64,000 nt of DNA from Sphingomonas piscis. GTDB taxonomy: Bacteria; Pseudomonadota; Alphaproteobacteria; Sphingomonadales; Sphingomonadaceae. The notes beneath the pieces were generated by a model. The model was not told the origin of the DNA. It was given only the letters and a program-made list of their open reading frames with translations, and made no database searches. A program made the position numbers and the translations under genes. Below are positions 51,741-61,304 of the stretch, one piece after another. The stretch's first letter is position 1; each line of letters starts with the position of its first letter. The DNA lies in assembly GCF_011300455.1 (NCBI RefSeq), contig NZ_CP049869.1, positions 248,001 through 312,000 of the forward strand, in the 5' to 3' direction.

Positions 51741-52214
51741 ATGTCACGCGATCAAGTCAGTGTCGGCGCGCTTGCGCCTCTCGTCGGTTATCACCTTCGC
51801 CGAGCCTGGGGCGCCTTCTCCGCCGACTTTACCGCGGCGATGGAGGGCACAGGCCTTCGTCAGGTCCCGTTCGCCGTTCTCTCGGTTGTCGCCGCAAACC
51901 CGGGTATCAACCAGGGTGCGGTCGGGCGCATTCTCGGCATCAAGCGCGCGAACATGGTTTCGCTGATCAACGAACTGGTGGAAAAAGGCGTAATCGACCG
52001 TGCCGTCGACGCCAACGATCGCCGCGCCTTTTCGCTGAACGCAACGCCCCAAGGCAATGTTCTCCTCGCCGAGGCAGTGGGTCGTATCGAGCGGCATGAA
52101 CAAGGCATGCTGGCGGACATGACGCCTGCCGAACGTTCAACTCTGCTAGACCTCCTGGCGCGGATAGAACGGCGCAGCCCGCCGACCGAAGCGGACGACG
52201 GCGCCGACGCTTAG
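51741..52214 (+). CDS. MarR family regulator, probable hydroxycinnamate (FerC/CouR-like) repressor
   Basis: A 157-residue winged-helix protein (LRQVPFAVLSVVAANPGINQGAVGRILGIKRANMVSLINELVEKGVIDRAVDANDRRAFSLNATPQG). Start ATG 51741 right after the dyad; an earlier in-frame ATG lies inside it. It converges on the ferA-like gene with 3 bp between. FerC/CouR proteins release DNA on binding hydroxycinnamoyl-CoA; assignment here rests on position. Confidence 0.82.
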   Translation: MSRDQVSVGALAPLVGYHLRRAWGAFSADFTAAMEGTGLRQVPFAVLSVVAANPGINQGAVGRILGIKRANMVSLINELVEKGVIDRAVDANDRRAFSLNATPQGNVLLAEAVGRIERHEQGMLADMTPAERSTLLDLLARIERRSPPTEADDGADA

Positions 52215-52217
52215 GCG

Positions 52218-54304
52218 TCAGTCGGCGAGGATCAGCGCGTCCAGAGCGACGACGCCCTTCCCCTTCGGGTAGACGATCAGCGGGTTGAGATCGACTTCGC
52301 GGATCGACGGCGTCCCAAGCAGGATGCGCCCGAGGATCTGGATGACAGCGGCGGCGGCATCGACATCAAGCGCCGGCGAGCCGCGGTAGCCGTCCAGCAG
52401 CGCGCCTTGTTTGAGTGCGCGAAGCTCGGACGCGATGGCTTGGGCCGTTAGATCGCATGGCAGCAAGCGAATATCGTGAAGCAGTTCCGCTGTGACCCCG
52501 CCGAAGCCAACGAGGACGACCGGTCCCCAGTCGGGATCGTTGCGTGCGCCGACGATCAGCTCGGTGCCGCGCTCCCCCATTGCTTCCACCAGCGCGCCAT
52601 CTAGTGAGATGCCGGCATCATAGGCCGCTACGTTGGCGAAGAGGCGATCCCAGGCGGCGGCGAGCGCGTCATCGTTCGCAATGCCGACGATCACCCCGCC
52701 GGCGTCGCTCTTGTGGCTGAGCTGCGCAGACTGTGCCTTCAGGACCACCGGATAGCCAAGGTCTGCTGCAATGGAACGCGCCTGCCCGGCGCTGGTCGCA
52801 AGCGCGGACTTGGGGAATGGGATGCCCGCCGGCGCAAGCAGCTCCTTCGCCCAATACTCCGGAACGACGCCGCTCGGCAGGTCGAGGCGGATTGGGTCGG
52901 CACCCGACGTCGCGAAGTCGCGCTCGGCACGGCGGCTGAGGTGGCGAAGTGCGCGGAAGGCGCGGTCCGGTGTGGGGAAATAAGGGACGCCGGCCTGGCG
53001 AAGTCCCGCGATATATTCGGCGGGCACCTCCGCGCCGTCGTCGAGCCCTGCGAAGATTACCGGCTTGTCCGGCGTTAGCCCTTCACCGCTTCGATGATCG
53101 GCGGGAATTTGCGGGCGCTGGTCGCCGGATCGGTCTGGATGATGCCGAGCACCAGCGCCGCGTAGCGGTCATCCCTAAGCAGAGGCTGGATGGTTCGGCG
53201 GTAGAGATCCGGGTCGACCAGAGCCTGGGCGGTGAGGTCCATCGGGTTGGACACCGGAATGAAGTCAGGAATGGCCGCGCGAAGGGCCTCCGCCGTCGCT
53301 CCGTCGACCGCCGGTAAGTCGAGGCCGATCTGCTCGGCAAGGTCCAGGGTCAGCGCCTTGAAGGCGCCGGACTCCGTCAGCACCGCGGTTCCGCCTATGC
53401 CCACCGGTTTGGCGCGGGCGACCAATTCCATGACGTCCCCAAGCGCCTCCAGGCTGTCGACCAGGATCACCCCTTCGCGCTCGACCTTGGCGCGCATCAG
53501 CTGCCAGTCGCCGGCCATCGCTCCAGTGTGGGTCGCCGCGGACTCGCGCGCTGCGCTGGAGGTGCCCGGGTGCAGAAGGACGATGGTCTTGCCCGCCTCG
53601 CGGGCCTGCCTGGCAAGATCTAGAAAGCGCGCCGGCCTACGGAACTGCTCAACGATCATTCCGATCACCGGCGTGGCTTGGTCGTCGATCAGGTGCGCGA
53701 CATAATCCTCCACTCCACTCGCTGCTTCGTTGCCGGTCGAGACTGACAACGTGATGCCAAGATCCTTGGCCATCAGCGTCGTGCCAAGCACCACCGCCAT
53801 CGCGCCGGACTGGCTGACGATCCCGACGGCAGGCTTACCCGCCAGGTCGAGCACTGGCGCTTCGACGAAGGTTAGCGGCACACCGGCCGCGTAGTTTACG
53901 AGGCCGAGGCAATTCGGTCCTTCGACCGTCATGCCGCTCGCCGCAGCGATGCGCGCGACCTCTGCCTGCGCGGCAAGCCCCTCTTCTCCGCCCTCTGCAA
54001 AGCCGGCGGAGAAAATGATCGCCGAACCAACGCCGCGCTCAGCGAGCGCTCGAACTGCATCCAGCACTGCCGGCCCAGGGATTGCCAGCACTGACGCATC
54101 AACACCGTGGGGAAGCTCGGCAATCGACTTCAGGCAGGGTCGACCATCAATCTCGTCACGCTTCGGATTGATCAGGTGGATCGCGCCGGAATAATTGTGC
54201 CGTTCCAGGTTGCGGAGCACGCTGTTGCCCAGCGCACCCGGCGTCGGCGAGGCGCCGACGATCGCTACCGACCTCGGCGTGATCAGACGAGACAGTTCGG
54301 CCAT
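52218..54304 (-). pseudogene. ferA: FerA-like acyl-CoA synthetase (NDP-forming), frameshifted, probably intact in the organism
   Basis: The N-terminal part (53075-54304) has the CoA-binding domain (RSVAIVGASPTPGALGNSVLRNL) and the phospho-His ligase domain (VEGPNCLGLVNYAAG, GIVSQSGAMAVVLG). The frame stops at 53075. The next frame continues from TPDKPVIFAGLDDGAEVPAEYI into an ATP-grasp domain (GYPVVLKAQSAQLSHKSDAGGVIVGI; EVDLNPLIVYP) ending at 52218. One more G in the run at 53079-53081 (CCC on the + strand) joins them as VKGLTPDKPV into 695 residues. The SYK-6 feruloyl-CoA synthetase belongs to this family. The gene follows the hydratase-lyase by 26 bp. Confidence 0.82.
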
Positions 54305-54330
54305 GATGTTTTCCTTAGGAGGCGTAAGGT

Positions 54331-55167
54331 TCAGGCCTTTACCCGGTCCTTGTCGTAGGCGCCGAGACCGGGCTTGTAGGTCTTCTCGTCGATGAACTGG
54401 CGGATGCCTTCCTTGCGGCCGTCGTTGTCGAACGAATTGGCGGCCTCCTGGGCGCGGACCAGATAATCCTCGGCATTCTCATAGGTCATTTCCGACACGC
54501 GGCGGATGGCGTCCTTGGTTGCCTTAAGCGCCACTGGGTTCTTTTGGAGCAGGACATTCGCGACTTCCTTCACTCGCGCCTTCAGCTGATCGAGCGGCAG
54601 CGATTCATTGACGAGGCCCCACTCGGCCGCGGTCTTGCCGTCGATATTCTCGCCCATCATCGCGTGGTACATCGCCTTGCGGAACGGCAGCAGTTCGACG
54701 GCGATCTTGGTCGCGCCGCCACCGGGCAGGATGCCCCAGTTGATTTCCGACAGGCCGAACTTCGCCTCGTCCGCGGCAAAGGCGAGATCGCAGGCGAACA
54801 AGGGACCGTAGCCGCCGCCGAAGCACCAGCCGTTGACCATCGCGATGGTTGCCTTTTGGTACCAGCGCAGGCGCCGCCACCAGCCGTACGCCTCGCGCTG
54901 CGCCTGGCGCGTGGCGCCGAGGCCCTTGGCTTCGTTTTCCCGGAAATATTCCTTAAGGTCCATGCCGGCGCACCAGGCGGATCCCTCCCCGCTCAGCACC
55001 AGCACGCCGACGTCGTCACGAAATTCCAGCGTATCGAGCACTTCCATCATGTCGCGGTTGAGCGTCGGGCTCATTGCATTGCGCTTGTCGGGGCGATTGA
55101 AGCGCACCCAGGCAACGCCGCCTTCGACGTCGTAAGAAACCACGCCGTTGCTGGAGGTCTCGGTCAT
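54331..55167 (-). CDS. ferB: p-Hydroxycinnamoyl-CoA hydratase/lyase (feruloyl-CoA hydratase-lyase)
   Basis: The 278-residue crotonase-fold enzyme converts feruloyl- or coumaroyl-CoA to vanillin or 4-hydroxybenzaldehyde plus acetyl-CoA. Visible are the oxyanion region SGEGSAWCAGMDLKEYFRE, the near-diagnostic WWRRLRWYQKATIAMVNGWCFGGGYGPL, the catalytic Glu in GLSEINWGILPGG, and the later Tyr region (MTYENAEDYLVR). AAGGAC precedes the ATG. It lies between the DUF3237 and ferA-like genes. Confidence 0.94.
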   Translation of the reverse strand: MTETSSNGVVSYDVEGGVAWVRFNRPDKRNAMSPTLNRDMMEVLDTLEFRDDVGVLVLSGEGSAWCAGMDLKEYFRENEAKGLGATRQAQREAYGWWRRLRWYQKATIAMVNGWCFGGGYGPLFACDLAFAADEAKFGLSEINWGILPGGGATKIAVELLPFRKAMYHAMMGENIDGKTAAEWGLVNESLPLDQLKARVKEVANVLLQKNPVALKATKDAIRRVSEMTYENAEDYLVRAQEAANSFDNDGRKEGIRQFIDEKTYKPGLGAYDKDRVKA

Positions 55168-55203
55168 ATTCTTGTCCTTTCGATGCGCGCTTTCCAGCGG
55201 CGC

Positions 55204-55737
55204 CTATTCAACGATGTAGAAGTCGACGATCACGTGGTCGGGCTGACGGACACCGCGCCCGACGAAGGTCTTGGTGCGAAGCCACGCATGTGCGCCCGGA
55301 GGGGGGTCGAACACGGGCGTGGCACGGAAATAATAGCTGCCGGGATCGACGGCCTCACCGCGCGCGATCTTGGCCGTGACCTCGGCACTTGCGACCCGGA
55401 CTCCGTCATTGGTGATGCCGATGACGGTGCCGTCCGAAGCCTTCAGAAAATATTGGGCGTGAAGCTTGGTCAACCCGCCGGGGTAGATGGTCTGCCAATC
55501 TCCGCCGCCGCTCATCACCGTGCCGCTGAACCGCGGGCCAGAGACGCTTCCGCCGGTGATCGGGATGAAGCGCTTCCGGCCGCCATCAATGGTGCCCTGC
55601 TCCACCGGCGCAGCAACGTCGATGCGCGCCGAAAAGGCATAGGTGAGGGTCGGCGCGGGCGCCGACTGACCCATCGCGCTCCCCGCAACGCTCGCGGCCA
55701 GAACGGCCGCCCCTGCCCCGCGCATTAACCGCATCAT
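55204..55737 (-). CDS. Secreted DUF3237 family protein
   Basis: The 177-residue protein has a signal peptide (MRGAGAAVLAASVAGSAMGQ) and the DUF3237 beta-barrel sequence (GTIDGGRKRFIPITGGSVSGPRFSGTVMSGGGDWQTIYPGG ... DGTVIGITNDGVRV ... YYFRATPVFD). Its start shares a base with the stop of the aldehyde dehydrogenase, so it is part of the hydroxycinnamate operon. The family has no established function; an exported member in this pathway is unusual. Confidence 0.85.
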   Translation of the reverse strand: MMRLMRGAGAAVLAASVAGSAMGQSAPAPTLTYAFSARIDVAAPVEQGTIDGGRKRFIPITGGSVSGPRFSGTVMSGGGDWQTIYPGGLTKLHAQYFLKASDGTVIGITNDGVRVASAEVTAKIARGEAVDPGSYYFRATPVFDPPPGAHAWLRTKTFVGRGVRQPDHVIVDFYIVE

Positions 55738-57167
55738 CAGATCGGATAATGACCCGGCTGGGTTTCGATGGTGATCCAGCGCAGCTCGGTAAAGGCATCG
55801 ATCCCAGCCTTCCCGCCGAAGCGGCCGTAGCCGGACGCCTTCACACCGCCGAACGGCATCTGCGCCTCGTCGTGCACGGTCGGGCCGTTGACGTGGCAGA
55901 TGCCCGACTTGATCTGCTTGGCGACGCGGAGGCCCCGTGCCGTGTCGCGGGTGAAGACCGCGGCGGACAGGCCGTATTCCGTGTCGTTGGCAAGCTCGAT
56001 CGCATGCGCTTCGTCGCGGGCGCGGGTGATGCCGACGACCGGGCCGAAGCTTTCGTCACGGAACAGGCGCATGTCCTGCGTGACGCCGTCGATCACATGC
56101 GCCGGCATCAGCACGCCATTGGCATCGCCGCCGACCAGCTGACGGGCGCCATGGCCGAGCGCATCCTCGATCAAGCCCTTTACGCATTCAACGGTGGACT
56201 TGTCGACGACGGCGCCGAGCGGGGTCTTCCCCTCTCGCGGGTCGCCGACGGGCATGGACCGCGCCTTTTCGGCGAACTTCTCGGCAAAGGCATCTGCGAC
56301 GGATTCGACAACGATGATCCGCTCGGTCGACATGCAGATCTGGCCCTGGTTCATGAAGGCGCCGAAGGCGGCGGCCTTTACCGCCTCGTCGAGATCGGCG
56401 TCCTCAAGGACGATCATCGGCGCCTTGCCGCCGAGCTCGAGAAGCACGGGCTTGAGATGTTCGGCGGCGCGCTTGGCGATGATCCTGCCGACGCCGGTGG
56501 AACCGGTAAAGTTGATCCGGCGGACATGCGGATTGTCGATCAGTGCGCCGACGATCTCACCCGCGTCCTTGGGCGCATTGGTGACGATGCTGACCGCGCC
56601 TTCGGGAAGGCCCGCTTCGGCAAAGGCTTCGGCGATCAGGCTATGGGTGCGGGGGCATTGTTCGCTGGCCTTCAGCACTACCGTATTGCCGCAGGCGAGC
56701 GGTACGGCGACCGCTCGGACGCCGAGGATGATCGGCGCGTTCCATGGTGCGATGCCCAGCATCACGCCGACCGGTTCGCGAAGCGCCATGGCAATGCAGC
56801 CCGGCTTGTCGGACGGGATGACCTCGCCGCCAATCTGCGTCGTCAGCGCCGCGGCTTCGCGGACCATGCCGGCCGCTAGCATCAGGTTGAAGCGCGCCCA
56901 GCCCTCGGTCGCGCCAATCTCGCCCATCATCGCGTCGACGAACTGGTCCGCCTTCGCCTCGAGCGCGGCCGCCGCCTTGTTGAGCATCGCGCGGCGGGCG
57001 TTGGGTCCGAGCGCCGACCAGGCGGGGAATGCGCGCGCGGCAGCTTCGGCAGCGGCGTTCGCGTCGGCAACGGTGAATGCCTTGGCGGTGGTTGCTTCGG
57101 CTCCGGTGACGGGGTTGTTGCGGGTAAAGGTCGTAGAGCCGGTTTCCGGCGGTGCAATCGTGGCCAT
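55737..57167 (-). CDS. ligV: Aromatic aldehyde dehydrogenase, vanillin dehydrogenase type
   Basis: The 476-residue NAD(P) aldehyde dehydrogenase has the cofactor motif FTGSTGVGRIIAKRAAEHLKPVLLELGGKAPMIV (catalytic Glu in LELGG) and catalytic Cys in MNQGQICMSTERI. In this operon its substrates would be vanillin and 4-hydroxybenzaldehyde. I chose ATG 57167 behind GGAGAGAGACG; 18 codons upstream are leader. The leader holds TTATACGTTATAC, a likely -10 area. Confidence 0.88.
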   Translation of the reverse strand: MATIAPPETGSTTFTRNNPVTGAEATTAKAFTVADANAAAEAAARAFPAWSALGPNARRAMLNKAAAALEAKADQFVDAMMGEIGATEGWARFNLMLAAGMVREAAALTTQIGGEVIPSDKPGCIAMALREPVGVMLGIAPWNAPIILGVRAVAVPLACGNTVVLKASEQCPRTHSLIAEAFAEAGLPEGAVSIVTNAPKDAGEIVGALIDNPHVRRINFTGSTGVGRIIAKRAAEHLKPVLLELGGKAPMIVLEDADLDEAVKAAAFGAFMNQGQICMSTERIIVVESVADAFAEKFAEKARSMPVGDPREGKTPLGAVVDKSTVECVKGLIEDALGHGARQLVGGDANGVLMPAHVIDGVTQDMRLFRDESFGPVVGITRARDEAHAIELANDTEYGLSAAVFTRDTARGLRVAKQIKSGICHVNGPTVHDEAQMPFGGVKASGYGRFGGKAGIDAFTELRWITIETQPGHYPI

Positions 57168-57241
57168 CGTCTCTCTCCAATTAGCTATGTTGTATAACGT
57201 ATAAAACGAAGCCGCAAGCACCTGCGTAAGCGCGGATGAGC

Positions 57242-58558
57242 CTAGGCAGACGCCTCGTCAGGCTGACGCCACCCGCGCATGCCGAGCAAGGTGATGCCGC
57301 CGACGACGGAACCGAGCGCCATCAGGATCGCGACCGTTTGCAGACTGTGGCCTGCAGCGAACAGCAGCCCGGCAACGGCCGGCGCCAACGCCGACCCGCC
57401 GCGTCCGACGCCGATCACCACGCCCGTCGCGCTGGCGCGAACGCCGGTGGGAAAGCTTTGCGCCATCAGGGCATAAAGTCCAACCACGCCGGCATTGGTG
57501 GCGAACCCGGCGAGGGCGGCGACGGTGGACAACTGTCCAAGGGTCGTCTGTTCGTTGCCGAACAGGATCACCAGCGCCGCCGACACTGCCATTGCGACGA
57601 TCGTCAACCACAGCAGCGGAAGCCGCGACGTGAGAAGGCCGAGAAGCAGAGAGCCGGCCGCCCCGCCGATGCTCGCCCAGACGAGAACGCCCGCCGCTTC
57701 CGAAGGATGGAAGCCCATGTCGGTCACGATCTTCGGGATCCACTTCAGAATGAAGTAGAAGGTCATGATGTGGGCAAGATAGGCGATGGTGAGGAGCACC
57801 GTCGGGCGCGCCAGTTTCGACGAGAACAAGGCGGAGGTCCGAACCCGCTCCTTTTCGCTTTCCGGCTCCGGCAGCGCATCCACCGGAGCTTGGCGCATGC
57901 GTCCGAGCACGCGGTTGACCCGCTCCAACGCGTCAGCCGGACGGCGGTGCATCAGGAAGGCGATGGATTCCGGCGCAAACAGCAACACGATCGGGATGAA
58001 TGCGGCACTTGCCAGGGCGCCGAAGACGAACACCGCGCGCCAGTCGAAATGGGAGAGCAGAACGGCGGAGATCAGGCCGCCGATGATTGTTCCTACCGGG
58101 TAGCCGGCTGCCATGAGGACCACGGCAAGCGAGCGCCGCCGGCCGTTCGCCGCTTCCGCCACCGCAGCATTGGTGGACGCCAGCATTCCGCCGATGCCCA
58201 GTCCGGTCAGAACTCGCCAGGCGGAGAGGACGGGGATCGAGTTCGCGGTTGCCGCGCCAAGCATGCCGACCGACATCAGCCCCAGACAGACGAGAATCGT
58301 TCCACGCCGGCCGATGCGATCGGCGAGTCCGCCCAGGAACAGCGACCCGAGCGACATCCCGATGAGTTCCATGGACAGCACGAAGCCAAGGGCGGCGCGA
58401 TCGATACCCCATTCCTGGGCGATCCCGGGAGACGCGAAGCTGATCGACAGGACGTCGAAGCCGTCCAGGGCATTCAAGCCGATCATTGTCGCCACCACGC
58501 CCCATTGGAAGCGCGACATCGGCGCGTCCTGGATCACGGCACGCGGATCAGTGGTCAT
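57242..58558 (-). CDS. MFS aromatic acid:H+ symporter (PcaK/AAHS type)
   Basis: The 438-residue, 12-helix transporter has the AAHS signatures LNALDGFDVLSISFASPGIAQEWG, GGLADRIGRRGTILVC and GIGGMLASTNAAVAEAANGRRRSLAVVLMAAGYPVGTIIGG. The Asp in DGFD is the helix-1 residue needed for aromatic acid uptake. It lies between the MarR/Rieske pair and the aldehyde dehydrogenase operon. Likely cargo: hydroxybenzoates or hydroxycinnamates. Confidence 0.9.
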   Translation of the reverse strand: MTTDPRAVIQDAPMSRFQWGVVATMIGLNALDGFDVLSISFASPGIAQEWGIDRAALGFVLSMELIGMSLGSLFLGGLADRIGRRGTILVCLGLMSVGMLGAATANSIPVLSAWRVLTGLGIGGMLASTNAAVAEAANGRRRSLAVVLMAAGYPVGTIIGGLISAVLLSHFDWRAVFVFGALASAAFIPIVLLFAPESIAFLMHRRPADALERVNRVLGRMRQAPVDALPEPESEKERVRTSALFSSKLARPTVLLTIAYLAHIMTFYFILKWIPKIVTDMGFHPSEAAGVLVWASIGGAAGSLLLGLLTSRLPLLWLTIVAMAVSAALVILFGNEQTTLGQLSTVAALAGFATNAGVVGLYALMAQSFPTGVRASATGVVIGVGRGGSALAPAVAGLLFAAGHSLQTVAILMALGSVVGGITLLGMRGWRQPDEASA

Positions 58559-58616
58559 CGTCCTCTCCCTTATGTCATCGTTGTGCGGAGCTTTGTTATG
58601 GAAGGCAACAATGATG

Positions 58617-59045
58617 TCAGCCGTAGATGCGCTCCAGCAGCGCTTCCAGCTGGATCAGCTCTGCCTTGGAAAAGCGGCTCTTGAGCCAGTCTTCATGCGC
58701 GCCGATCGCGGCCTTGGCGCGTCTCAGCATCGTCTTACCTTCTTCCGTCAGCGCGAAGGCGATGCGCCGACGATCGGTGGTCGATGGCGTCCGCCCGAGC
58801 AGGCCGCGGCGTTCGAGTGAATGAACCAAGGCCATGGTGGTCGCACGGTCCATGTCCAGCGCCCGGGCAAGATCGGCTTGTGCGGCACCCGAACGGTCAC
58901 CGACCAGCCAAAGCACCGAAATCTGCTTCTGGGTGAGCTCAAGATCGGAGAAATGCTCGCTGAAGTGCCGCTGGATCGCACCATGCGCCCGGCGCACTCG
59001 CAGCCCGAGAACGCCGCCGAGGTCGTCGCCCTCTTCAACCGGCAA
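58617..59045 (-). CDS. MarR family transcriptional regulator
   Basis: A 142-residue winged-helix protein (LELTQKQISVLWLVGDRSGAAQADLARALDMDRATTMALVHSLERRGLLGRTPSTTDRRRIAFALTEEGK). The start is TTG 59045, behind GGAGG, overlapping the Rieske gene by 11 bp; ATG 59090 lies deeper inside that gene without a ribosome site. It may control the Rieske/MetE divergent region and the transporter. Confidence 0.83.
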   Translation of the reverse strand: MPVEEGDDLGGVLGLRVRRAHGAIQRHFSEHFSDLELTQKQISVLWLVGDRSGAAQADLARALDMDRATTMALVHSLERRGLLGRTPSTTDRRRIAFALTEEGKTMLRRAKAAIGAHEDWLKSRFSKAELIQLEALLERIYG

Positions 59046-60066
59046 ACGCGCCCTCCGCGGCTGCAAGGCGCGTAATGATCTGGCGCGCACGCGCGCTGCC
59101 CTGGTCGATGGAGAAGCCGCGCAGGCGCAGGTCAGGGTTCATGTCGATCGCCTTCTGCTGCGCTTCCAAGACTTCCACATCCTCGTCGAACACTTGGCCC
59201 TGCTGCGCCTTGAACCGCGCGGTGAAGCCCGCATCCTCGATATCGAAGTTGCGCGCCATGCCCCAGAAGTAATGCGTGGTTCGCTCGGTTTCGGGAGTCA
59301 TGGCGTCGATTACGAAGCCCCGCACGCCATGATCATGCGTCTCCAGAGTTGCCCCGGCTTCGACCGGCGCCACGCCGACGTCGATCAGCACGGACGACGG
59401 CGCGACGAACTGGCAGATCTGCCAACGATCGACCGGTCCGCTGGACCGCAGCGCGTCGCGCCAGAAGGGCGGCGGATCGATCCCTGCCATCCAGCGGCTG
59501 ACATAGACCTCATCTTCCTCGACCCGCGTCTCAATCGGCGTTTCCAGGATCTCATGCTGTCCGATCGAGCCCTGATGGACGTACGTTTCGTGGCTGAGAT
59601 CCATGAGGTTGTCGATGACCAGCCGGTAATCGCATTCGATCCGGTTGTAGCCGCCGTCGAACGTCCATCCCGGCGCGCTGCACGGCCAGAAGTCAGGCAC
59701 CAGCGACTCGTCGGCTCTCTCCGGATCGCCGATCCAGACCCACACCAGCCGGTGGCGTTCGACGACCGGATAGCGTTGCGTGCAGATGGCCTTGGGTACG
59801 CGCTCCGACTTGATCGGCATCTCCTGCGCAGCCCCGTCCGGGCCGACAAGCAAACCGTGGTAGCGGCAGCGGATCGAGTCGCCCTCCTTGAAACCGAGCG
59901 ACAAGGGCAACAGCCGGTGCGGGCAGGCATCGCGCAGCGCCACCACGCTCCGGTCGAGCTTGCGATAGAGCACGATGCGCTCATTGCAGATCGTCCGCGC
60001 CATCGGCGACCGGTCGACCTCCGAATCCCACGCCGCGACATACCATCGGTTCGGCACCCAGGTCAT
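59035..60066 (-). CDS. vanA: Rieske non-heme iron oxygenase, vanillate O-demethylase (VanA) type
   Basis: The 343-residue oxygenase begins MTWVPNRWYVAAWDSEV. It has the Rieske cluster CPHRLLPLSLGFKEGDSIRCRYHG and mononuclear iron ligands in DNLMDLSHETYVHQGSIG. Length and start match VanA-like monooxygenases that demethylate vanillate to protocatechuate and formaldehyde. The required ferredoxin reductase (VanB) is not nearby. Other methoxy-aromatic substrates are possible. ATG 60066; divergent from the MetE-like gene. Confidence 0.82.
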   Translation of the reverse strand: MTWVPNRWYVAAWDSEVDRSPMARTICNERIVLYRKLDRSVVALRDACPHRLLPLSLGFKEGDSIRCRYHGLLVGPDGAAQEMPIKSERVPKAICTQRYPVVERHRLVWVWIGDPERADESLVPDFWPCSAPGWTFDGGYNRIECDYRLVIDNLMDLSHETYVHQGSIGQHEILETPIETRVEEDEVYVSRWMAGIDPPPFWRDALRSSGPVDRWQICQFVAPSSVLIDVGVAPVEAGATLETHDHGVRGFVIDAMTPETERTTHYFWGMARNFDIEDAGFTARFKAQQGQVFDEDVEVLEAQQKAIDMNPDLRLRGFSIDQGSARARQIITRLAAAEGAFAG

Positions 60067-60104
60067 TGCACTCTCCCATCCCAAGCTGTTAAGCGGACTT
60101 GGTG

Positions 60105-60127
60105 TATTGTAAGTAGAACATACAATA
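60105..60127. promoter_or_regulatory. Operator dyad between the Rieske and MetE-like genes
   Basis: TATTGTA (60105-60111) and TACAATA (60121-60127) are perfect inverted arms around a 9-base spacer, in the 82-bp divergent region. A MarR-type protein, such as the one at 58617-59045, is a plausible binder. Confidence 0.55.
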
Positions 60128-60148
60128 TTGGAGCAGGAGAGTCCAAGC

Positions 60149-61264
60149 ATGCCGACACCGCCATTTCGCGCCGACCATGTCGGCAGCTTCCTTCGTCCCA
60201 AGGCTCTGCTCGATGCGCGCACTGCCTATCGGGAGGGCAGTATCGATTCCGACGCGCTTCGTGCGGTTGAGGATGAAGCGATCCGGGACGTCGTCCGCTT
60301 CCAGGAGGATCTCGGGCTTCAAGGCATCACCGACGGCGAATTCCGCCGCACCTATTTCCACACCGACTTCCTGCTTCAGCTCGACGGCGTCGAGGAGGCC
60401 GGCGGCACGCAGGTGAAGTTCCACCAGCATGGCGGCAAGGAGCTGGAATATGCGCCGCCAGTCATGAAGATCACCGGCAAGATCTCACATGCCCGGGACA
60501 TCCAGCGCCGCGATTACGAATTTCTCGCGAGCGTCACCACCAAGACGCCGAAGGTCACCATCCCCTCGCCTACCATGCTGCACTTCCGCGGCGGGCGTGA
60601 GGCAATCGACGAGACCGCCTACCCGAACCTAGACGACTTCTACGCGGACCTTGCTGCGGCTTACCGTGCCGAGATCAAAAGCCTGGCGGACGCCGGTTGC
60701 CGCTACCTGCAGCTCGACGACACCAATCTCGCCTACCTTTGCGACGACACGCAGCGGGAGAATGCGCGGCGCCGGGGAATGGACCCCGACGCGCTGCCGC
60801 GCCTCTATGCCGACATCATCAACCAGTCGATCCGCGACAAGCCCGACGACATGACCGTCTGCGTCCACCTGTGCCGCGGCAATTTCCGCTCCTCATGGGC
60901 TGCGGAAGGCGGTTACGAGCCGGTTGCCGAAGTGCTGTTCAACGCATTGAACGTAGACGGCTATTTCCTGGAATATGACGATCCGCGCTCGGGCGACTTC
61001 GCGCCGCTGCGCCACGTGCCGAAGGGCAAGACGGTGGTGCTCGGCCTCGTCACCACCAAGCTCGGCGAGCTGGAATCTAAGGACGATGTCCAACGCCGCA
61101 TCGACGAAGCGGCGCAGCACATGCCGCTCGATCAGATGGCGCTGTCGCCGCAGTGCGGCTTCTCCTCGACCGTCCACGGCAACGACATTGCGGTGGAACA
61201 GCAGGCGGCCAAGCTGCGCCTGGTCATCGACGTCGCCACCGACGTCTGGGGCGGCGTCGCCTGA
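60149..61264 (+). CDS. MetE C-terminal-like cobalamin-independent methyltransferase
   Basis: The 371-residue protein equals only the catalytic half of MetE (start RADHVGSFLRP). Zinc ligands are visible in VCVHLCRGNF (His, Cys) and LSPQCGFSS (Cys), with the folate-site region LQLDDTNLAYL. Single-domain members transfer methyl from folate or other donors to thiols. ATG 60149 follows CAGGAGAG. Position opposite an O-demethylase suggests methyl or one-carbon handling tied to methoxy-aromatics; this is inference. A strong terminator follows. Confidence 0.82.
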   Translation: MPTPPFRADHVGSFLRPKALLDARTAYREGSIDSDALRAVEDEAIRDVVRFQEDLGLQGITDGEFRRTYFHTDFLLQLDGVEEAGGTQVKFHQHGGKELEYAPPVMKITGKISHARDIQRRDYEFLASVTTKTPKVTIPSPTMLHFRGGREAIDETAYPNLDDFYADLAAAYRAEIKSLADAGCRYLQLDDTNLAYLCDDTQRENARRRGMDPDALPRLYADIINQSIRDKPDDMTVCVHLCRGNFRSSWAAEGGYEPVAEVLFNALNVDGYFLEYDDPRSGDFAPLRHVPKGKTVVLGLVTTKLGELESKDDVQRRIDEAAQHMPLDQMALSPQCGFSSTVHGNDIAVEQQAAKLRLVIDVATDVWGGVA

Positions 61265-61270
61265 GTGAAA

Positions 61271-61304
61271 CGGGGCCGCTCAAGTGAGCGGCCCCGCCTC
61301 TTTT
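61271..61304. terminator. Terminator between the convergent MetE-like and TonB-receptor genes
   Basis: CGGGGCCGCTCA (61271-61282) pairs perfectly with TGAGCGGCCCCG (61285-61296), followed by CCTCTTTT. It sits 7 bp after the MetE-like stop and overlaps the receptor's stop region. Confidence 0.8.
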
